Shown one piece after another: positions 5,045 to 8,127 of a stretch of DNA of 8,127 nt. The notes under the pieces were generated by a model, which searched no databases, was not told where the DNA came from, and saw only the letters and a list, made by a program, of their open reading frames with translations. A program made the position numbers and the translations under genes. The stretch covers positions 1 through 8,127 of the forward strand of contig JANXNT010001159.1 in assembly GCA_025353985.1 (NCBI GenBank), in the 5' to 3' direction. How positions within the stretch are numbered: position 1 is the stretch's first letter; each line of letters opens with the position of its first letter. The stretch is from Limnoglobus sp. GTDB lineage: Bacteria > Planctomycetota > Planctomycetia > Gemmatales > Gemmataceae.

Positions 5045-6916
5045 TTATTTCGCACTACTGCCGAACCAGTCGCCAACAGTGTCTTCGACTAGCATCGAAT
5101 CGACGTCAGGATCGAACGGGGCACTCACCAATCGCCCGGACATTTCCGGGTTCAAATTCCCGGATTCCTCTGCGGAATTATCGACTTTCCCGCCGATTTC
5201 CCAACCACCGAGTGCATCGGTCGGTTCAAATTCCGGCTCGTCGTTACTTCGGAAAGTGGTGACGACGCGGGAAGTCGGTACGTGGGATTCCCGTGTCGGA
5301 AGCGTCGTGCGAAGGAACACTTCGCCATTTGCGTGATCGAAGGTTAAATCTCCGCCCATGAGCTTCGCGATGCGGGACGCGACCGTCAAACCGAGCGGGA
5401 AACCACCTGGCCCGGATGAAGCGAGTGCGGCGGAGTTGATCCGTCCGAATGGCTCTTGCACGTCGGTCACGAGTTCAGCCGAGATCGGCTTACCGGTGTA
5501 ACGAACGACCAGTTCGCTTTGTTCTTTCTGTCCCATGCCACCCGAACGTCGTCGAACTTCCAGGTGAATCGTCTTGTTCTCGACCACGTGATTCGCGTGC
5601 ATCAGCAGACCCGTCGCCAGAACGGTTAACCAGCTTTCGTCGGCAACCATCCAGCCCGCGTCTCCGCTAACCTCAAGCGTGTTCGTTCGTTCCCGGAACA
5701 TCGGTTGCACTTTGTTCGCAACGGTGTCCATGACATCCCGTAGACGGACTTCTTCCGCATCTTGGCTCGTACCTTCGGATTTGTTCATTCGGCCGAGCCA
5801 ACCGAGCAAGGTGATGACGATTTCCTGGCGGCTCAGTTCTTCGAGCAACCGCTCGACCTTCGGAATGAAGCGTTCGCGTTGGCCAGCTTGTTTACTCGTC
5901 TGTGCGAGCAGAGCGGCCTGCGTGCGAACCGCGACAAGACTGTGAAGCGTCTCGTTGTTCACCATCAAGCAGAGACGGTGACCGACATCGCGGCGGTGAC
6001 GCTGACGAGCCGCGTCGGATTCCCGCATTTCCAACGCGACATCGCGAATTTGCAGAACTTTGTAGCCTTTCAGCACGAAGTTCGGTGCTGTTTTGCAGCG
6101 GTGAATCGCAACGGGGCTACCTTGATCGTCATCAGCCGTGGCATAGCAAATGTCACCGCGATTGTGCCCGATCCACTCGATTAATTGCTTGGGAGAAATC
6201 AGTTTTGGAGCATCGGGGTCCGCGACCGTGGAATGCGGTGGGGTTGTGAAGCATTGCGTGATCGAAGTTTTCGAATCGGCTTTCCCAGAAGGCAGCATTC
6301 GAATTGCGGCCGAGTTGAGGAACACGATCTGACCCTTGTCGTCGCAGACCAAAACACCATCCGGTAGTTCGTTGAGAATCGCGTTGAAGGTGTTGACACG
6401 GCTGTGGGCATACGCCATCTTGCGGTTGACGCTGTCGATCGACTCTCGCAACTGGCGGTTGCGATCCGGCCAAGGCGAAGCGTGGGCCAGCGTCGGCAGA
6501 GGCTTCTTGCTATTATCGGCAATCGCGGCCAGCGAAGCGTGAGCATGGCTCAACGTATCCTTGAATTGCAGATCGCGTTCGGCGAGTTGAGCGTGTGTTT
6601 TCCCAAGCCGATCTAGGAGCACCCAAATCGTTTGGGCGATTTCTCCCGTGCCATCTTGCGAGCAATCTTCTCGCATCACGTCGTGCGGCGGATTGCCTGC
6701 CAAAGTCGGTGCTTGCCGTAACGCTTCCGCCGTCGACAACCGCAACCGCTCGAACGGGATCGTCAGTGCCAAGATCGCCAACAATGCGACCACACCCGCC
6801 ACACACGCCGCTATGGCAACCTGTATGCCCGTCGCACCCGCGATCGAAACCGCCGCAACGACCAGGAAAAGTGGAACCACGGCCATTACTAAACGAAGGC
6901 GAATACCAAGTTTCAT
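5045..6916 (-). CDS. Membrane histidine-kinase-like protein with PAS domain and degenerate ATPase
   Basis: A 623-residue sensor-kinase-like protein. Two membrane segments (about residues 9-28 and 31-53) enclose almost no periplasmic loop. A linker, probably partly coiled (95-175), leads to a PAS-like domain beginning at residue 176 (FNAILNELPDGVLVCDDKGQIVFLNSAA, running to about 295). A dimerisation region follows with DVGHRLCLMV (310-319): His313 is where the phospho-accepting His would be, but the usual HELRTPL is otherwise lost. The ATPase domain (about 390-541) is eroded. The N-box Asn is His440, and the G1 box DxGxG reads YTGKP (473-477) without its Asp, although an F-box-like EPFGRI and a G2-like GGFPLGLTVASRIAKLMGG remain. 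An acidic tail (542-623) is unique to it. Start: ATG at 6916 (MKLG) lies five bases after GGAG plus CG and one further ATG; ATG at 6919 is possible. It is the first gene of the operon. No response regulator is in view, so it may act as a sensor or scaffold. Confidence 0.82.
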   Translation of the reverse strand: MKLGIRLRLVMAVVPLFLVVAAVSIAGATGIQVAIAACVAGVVALLAILALTIPFERLRLSTAEALRQAPTLAGNPPHDVMREDCSQDGTGEIAQTIWVLLDRLGKTHAQLAERDLQFKDTLSHAHASLAAIADNSKKPLPTLAHASPWPDRNRQLRESIDSVNRKMAYAHSRVNTFNAILNELPDGVLVCDDKGQIVFLNSAAIRMLPSGKADSKTSITQCFTTPPHSTVADPDAPKLISPKQLIEWIGHNRGDICYATADDDQGSPVAIHRCKTAPNFVLKGYKVLQIRDVALEMRESDAARQRHRRDVGHRLCLMVNNETLHSLVAVRTQAALLAQTSKQAGQRERFIPKVERLLEELSRQEIVITLLGWLGRMNKSEGTSQDAEEVRLRDVMDTVANKVQPMFRERTNTLEVSGDAGWMVADESWLTVLATGLLMHANHVVENKTIHLEVRRRSGGMGQKEQSELVVRYTGKPISAELVTDVQEPFGRINSAALASSGPGGFPLGLTVASRIAKLMGGDLTFDHANGEVFLRTTLPTRESHVPTSRVVTTFRSNDEPEFEPTDALGGWEIGGKVDNSAEESGNLNPEMSGRLVSAPFDPDVDSMLVEDTVGDWFGSSAK

Positions 6917-7196
6917 CATCGCTCCCAGCAAGGTAGTCGTTTCGGAACCCACTCGGATTCGGTAGTGCCGAATCGTCTCAAACGACGCTAATACTTAGAG
7001 CGCGATTACGTAGGGATGTGAATTTTCGCTATTATTTTGCGAGATACTGCCACGAACGAATCTTTTCATTCGGCCAAAACAGCCGAAATGATACAGATAC
7101 CCATCGCGTGACTCAAAATGGTAAAAAACCGTGCAAACTCAGTTTCGCGTGCTATCTTCAATCGAATTCTCCGTTACCCCTGAGTATGAGTCCAAG
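6917..7196. promoter_or_regulatory. Divergent intergenic region between the operon and the heme oxygenase gene
   Basis: About 280 bp, visibly richer in A/T than its flanks, that should hold promoters for both the minus-strand operon and the plus-strand heme oxygenase. I cannot pick convincing -35/-10 boxes. Two inverted repeats stand out. GATTCGG-TAGTG-CCGAATC (6956-6974) lies 40 bp upstream of the kinase-like start. A weaker TCGGC-7-GCCGA (7070-7086) lies about mid-way. If the heme oxygenase starts at the GTG at 7131, the gap shrinks to about 215 bp. Confidence 0.5.
6956..6974. repeat. Inverted repeat, possible operator
   Basis: A perfect 7-bp inverted repeat, GATTCGG and CCGAATC, separated by TAGTG. 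It sits 40 bp before the first gene of the operon, a suitable place for a regulator site or a small leader hairpin. No run of T follows on either strand, so it is not a terminator. Confidence 0.4.
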
Positions 7197-7835
7197 ATGT
7201 TATTACCCGATATGCTCCGTCAGTCGATCGCGTCGCTCCATACTTCGATTGAAGCGACTCCGTTAGCCAGTGTGATGATAAATGGTACAATCGCGAAGCC
7301 TGCTTATTCTCAATGGTTGTTTCAGATGAAATCCATTCATCATAATCTGGAGCAAGCACTATCCTTCACAACGGCGTTAGGCGGATTGTACGATCCTCAG
7401 ACTATGAATCGTTCGGAGATTTTGAAGCAAGATGCAGAGGCGTTGCAATTCGAAGATGATGAAACTTTACATGCCGCCGTCGAAGCGTTTGTTGCGACAT
7501 TACACGATTGGTCGGCAGAGTCGCCGTGGAAGCTTCTGGGAGTTCTTTACGTTCTCGAAGGTTCGCGGATGGGTTCACTTGCGCTCGTTCGCCCTCTGTC
7601 GAAAGCCCTGGGCGTTGCTTTACAGAAGGGAACGGGCATCGATTACCACCTCGACGGTGCGGCGCAACGCCCGCAGATCTGGCAAGCATTCCGTGCAAAA
7701 CTGGCGCAATTTCCACTCACACCGGAACAGATGGTCGAAGTGCAATCGGCGGCCTGCCACACGATGAGCGTACTACACGATATGTATGCCAACACCGATG
7801 TGTCTGAAACTGTGGAATGTGCCATTTCCGTATGA
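7197..7835 (+). CDS. Biliverdin-producing heme oxygenase (bacterial BphO-like)
   Basis: Heme oxygenase opens heme to biliverdin, releasing CO and Fe2+, using O2 and electrons from a donor such as ferredoxin. The 212-residue protein fits the family length. Near the N-terminus LRQSIASLHTSIEATPLA (7-24) holds the likely proximal heme ligand His15, in the LRxxTxxxHxxLE-type pattern. PAYSQWLFQMKSIHHNLE (35-52) follows, then the distal-helix signature GVLYVLEGSRMGSLAL (115-130). The C-terminal helix AACHTMSVLHDMY is also typical. ATG at 7197 is chosen because the family begins just before the LRxx helix; a GTG at 7131 would add 22 residues unlike the family and has no ribosome site. Even the site before 7197 is weak (ATGAG, six bases away). 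It is divergent from the globin/V4R operon and supplies the obvious substrate for it. The first half is more A/T-rich and less biased in codon use than the operon genes. Confidence 0.88.
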   Translation: MLLPDMLRQSIASLHTSIEATPLASVMINGTIAKPAYSQWLFQMKSIHHNLEQALSFTTALGGLYDPQTMNRSEILKQDAEALQFEDDETLHAAVEAFVATLHDWSAESPWKLLGVLYVLEGSRMGSLALVRPLSKALGVALQKGTGIDYHLDGAAQRPQIWQAFRAKLAQFPLTPEQMVEVQSAACHTMSVLHDMYANTDVSETVECAISV

Positions 7836-7838
7836 CCC

Positions 7839-7868
7839 AAATGTAGGGCACGTACGTGCCCTACATTT
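7839..7868. terminator. Perfect 30-bp palindrome between convergent genes, possible bidirectional terminator
   Basis: AAATGTAGGGCAC, the centre GTAC, then the exact reverse complement GTGCCCTACATTT. As RNA it gives a 13-bp stem with a 4-base loop on either strand. It begins four bases after the heme oxygenase stop and ends eight bases before the stop of the convergent TPR gene, the position of a two-way terminator. The flanking T runs are only three bases long (ATTT), so termination may be weak, and a dispersed REP-like element is an alternative. Confidence 0.6.
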
Positions 7869-7875
7869 CACTTCG

Positions 7876-8127
7876 TTACATGTACCGCTTTGCGGCATCG
7901 AGCAGTTCCCCGCACGCGCCTTGCAAGTCGCGATTCCCGATCGATTTGGCCTTCGCCATTCCGCGTTCGGCGAACGTCGTTGCCAGCGTACCATTCTTCG
8001 CACTCAGCATCGCCTCGGCGGCCTTCACGTACAGATTGCCGTCGTCGGGATTTCGAGCGATCGCCGCTTCGTACTCTTTCGCGGCCGCATCGGGTTGCTG
8101 CGTTTTCAGATATAACGTAGCACGCCG
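7876..8127 (-). CDS. TPR-repeat protein, C-terminal end only
   Basis: The last 83 codons and TAA of a minus-strand gene that enters from the right edge. The sequence RRATLYLKTQQPDAAAKEYE and following AAIARNPDDGNLYVKAAEAM shows one tetratricopeptide repeat (paired helices, the Ala/Tyr pattern and the NPDD turn). A final helical stretch ends LLDAAKRYM. TPR proteins mediate protein-protein contacts; without the rest, nothing can be said about its partner or other domains. It converges on the heme oxygenase gene with 40 bp between the stop codons, filled mostly by the palindrome, so it is not part of the bilin operon. The reading frame is open to the edge and agrees with family codon use; TPR identification is good, function open. 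Confidence 0.75.
   Translation of the reverse strand, partial: RRATLYLKTQQPDAAAKEYEAAIARNPDDGNLYVKAAEAMLSAKNGTLATTFAERGMAKAKSIGNRDLQGACGELLDAAKRYM

Noticed and set aside
7070..7086. Inverted repeat TCGGC-7-GCCGA as a terminator or riboswitch
   Set aside because: Short stem, no T run, no recognisable conserved RNA motif; mentioned only as a weak repeat.
7131..7196. GTG start giving 22 more residues to the heme oxygenase
   Set aside because: No ribosome site before the GTG and the extra residues are unlike the family; it cannot be fully excluded.

Overview
The window looks like bacterial chromosome, most likely from a planctomycete of the Gemmata group. This lineage is inferred from the kinds of proteins present (a GT87 membrane glycosyltransferase, a small secreted protein with YPTAVGTKWVY and WYAPGVGLVR motifs, a TPR protein) and from the moderately high GC content. 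There is no rRNA or other marker to prove it. Nearly every gene is on the minus strand; one is on the plus strand.

Layout. At the left edge are the 5' part of a GT87/DUF2029 glycosyltransferase gene (1-816, running off the edge) and, upstream of it, a small secreted protein (892-1449). After a quiet gap comes a strong minus-strand terminator (1675-1706). It closes a tightly packed seven-gene operon read right to left from 6916 to 1733: a degenerate membrane histidine-kinase-like protein, a [2Fe-2S] ferredoxin with a C-terminal extension, a V4R-domain protein, a 91-residue protein with two copies of an RRRQ-WxGxP motif, a second V4R protein, and two globin-fold proteins related to phycobiliproteins. 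Gene spacings are 30, 22, 19, -4, 17 and 3 nt, and most starts have a clear Shine-Dalgarno sequence. Divergent from the operon, across about 280 bp, is a biliverdin-producing heme oxygenase (7197-7835, plus). A perfect 30-bp palindrome follows it. The window ends in the 3' end of a convergent TPR-protein gene (7876-8127, minus).

Biology. Phycobilisome-like globins, two V4R proteins, an iron-sulfur protein and a heme oxygenase together match what has been described as bilin biosynthesis-associated globin (BBAG) clusters in non-photosynthetic bacteria. Those globins are considered relatives or ancestors of cyanobacterial phycobiliproteins. The inferred system opens heme to biliverdin with the heme oxygenase. 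The globins and V4R proteins would hold or process the linear tetrapyrrole, the ferredoxin would supply electrons, and the kinase-like protein would sense or regulate. No ferredoxin-dependent bilin reductase (PcyA-like) gene lies in the window. Both globins lack the cysteine that attaches bilin in phycobiliproteins but keep the neighbouring aspartate. The two-copy motif protein, the second highly divergent globin and the degenerate kinase are the least explained parts.
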